DNA of 5,015 bases from Rubrobacteraceae bacterium. Its GTDB lineage: Bacteria > Actinomycetota > Rubrobacteria > Rubrobacterales > Rubrobacteraceae. Within the stretch, counting starts at the first letter, position 1. Each line of letters starts with the position of its first letter. Positions 4,446 to 5,015 of this stretch are shown here, in pieces. The notes beneath the pieces were generated by a model. That model ran no database searches and was not told where the DNA came from. It worked only from the letters and a program-made list of their open reading frames with translations. Location: the NCBI GenBank assembly GCA_013698525.1, contig JACCSM010000104.1:1-5015 (forward strand), written 5' to 3'. A program made the position numbers and the translations under genes.

Positions 4446-5015
4446 TGCTGACCGGCAAGACGGCGGTCGTTACGGGAGCCTCGAGCGGGATAGGGGAGGC
4501 CACGGCGCGCCTGCTCGTCAGGGAGAAATGTAACGTCGTACTCGCCGCGCGGCGCGAGGACCGCCTGAACAGCCTCGCCGCGGAGCTCGGCGAAGGGGCG
4601 CTCCCCGTCCCTACCGACGTTACCGACCCAGCGGCCTGCGAGGATCTCATCTCGCGCGCGGTCGGGGGCTTCGGCTCCGTGGATATCCTCGTCGCCAACG
4701 CCGGGCTCGGGCTCTACGGCTCCATCGCGCAAGGGGAGCCCGAAGACTGGCGCAGGATGTTCGAGGTTAACGTGCTCGGGGTGCTCTACACGACCCGCGC
4801 CGCCGTCCGCCACATGCTCGACCGCGGCTCAGGCGACGTAATCTTCGTCTCCAGCCTCGCTGGCCGGCGTGTCCCCAGGGCCGATGGGACCGTCTACGCC
4901 GCTACCAAGCACGCCCTGACGGCGGTCGCGGAAGGGCTCAGGATGGACGTACACACAAAGGGCATAAGGGTGATCAGAGTCGAGCCAGGCCTCGTGCGGA
5001 CGGAGTTTCCAGAGA
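4445..5015 (+). CDS. short-chain dehydrogenase/reductase (classical SDR), second of the pair (partial, C-terminus outside window)
   Basis: The first 190 residues of a NAD(P)-dependent oxidoreductase; roughly 50-60 residues are missing past the right edge if the length is typical. Motifs: cofactor loop TGASSGIG (10-17); LAARRED (33-39) with paired Arg after the second strand, favouring NADP(H); D58 in TDVTD; NAG (85-87); N109 in FEVNV; catalytic Ser137, Tyr151 and Lys155 (YAATK), with 14 residues from Ser to Tyr; and PG (181-182) in EPGLVRTEF. This resembles the YdfG-like branch (IFVSSLAGRR, YAATKHAL) more than FabG. The substrate is unknown; these proteins often act on small alcohols, hydroxy acids or 3-oxo compounds. 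It shares the general motif set with its neighbour but differs in most other residues, so it is an old paralogue or a separate subfamily rather than a recent duplicate. It follows the first SDR by a TGATG overlap. Confidence 0.93.
   Translation, partial: MLTGKTAVVTGASSGIGEATARLLVREKCNVVLAARREDRLNSLAAELGEGALPVPTDVTDPAACEDLISRAVGGFGSVDILVANAGLGLYGSIAQGEPEDWRRMFEVNVLGVLYTTRAAVRHMLDRGSGDVIFVSSLAGRRVPRADGTVYAATKHALTAVAEGLRMDVHTKGIRVIRVEPGLVRTEFPE

Overview
This 5 kb window is high-GC bacterial chromosome. The codon use (strong G/C third positions, with AGG for Arg and ATA for Ile used fairly freely), two TTG start codons with good Shine-Dalgarno (SD) sequences, and the protein types suggest a deep-branching actinobacterium such as Rubrobacter or a relative. 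That placement is inference; no marker gene in the window proves it. No rRNA, tRNA, CRISPR array, transposase or phage gene was seen.

Layout. (1) 1-1734, minus strand: a Clp/Hsp100 unfoldase, cut off by the left edge before its second ATPase domain. It joins an N-terminal four-cysteine zinc finger of the ClpE/McsA type to a double Clp N-domain, a first AAA+ module and a UVR-type middle segment. (2) 1735-1967: a divergent control region. It holds a 30-codon ORF that overlaps the clp start by one base, a sigma70-like promoter facing clp, a 7+7 bp inverted repeat, and a perfect 12-bp palindrome that fits a SigB-type promoter for the plus-strand gene. (3) 1968-2639, plus: a very acidic protein with an N-terminal PRC-barrel and a C-terminal BON domain. 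(4) 2640-2831: a convergent spacer with a GAAA-loop hairpin and a possible 21-codon ORF behind a strong SD. (5) 2832-3464, minus: a stand-alone LON substrate-binding-domain protein with no ATPase or protease part. (6) 3465-3653: a divergent spacer with a -10 for the LON gene and a possible 13-codon leader ORF overlapping the next gene. (7) 3654-4445 and 4445-5015, plus: two classical short-chain dehydrogenases/reductases (SDRs) joined by a one-base TGATG overlap. The second is cut off by the right edge.

How the genes may work together. The left part looks like a protein-quality-control and stress area: an unfoldase, a PRC/BON protein behind a SigB-like promoter, and a LON-domain protein. The SDR pair is a separate operon that probably makes a redox module on unknown substrates. 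The link between the stress-like genes is inferred from family roles and adjacency; they lie on different strands and are not one operon. The most unusual items are the Clp architecture with its overlapping leader ORF, and the palindromic divergent promoter in front of the acidic PRC-BON gene.
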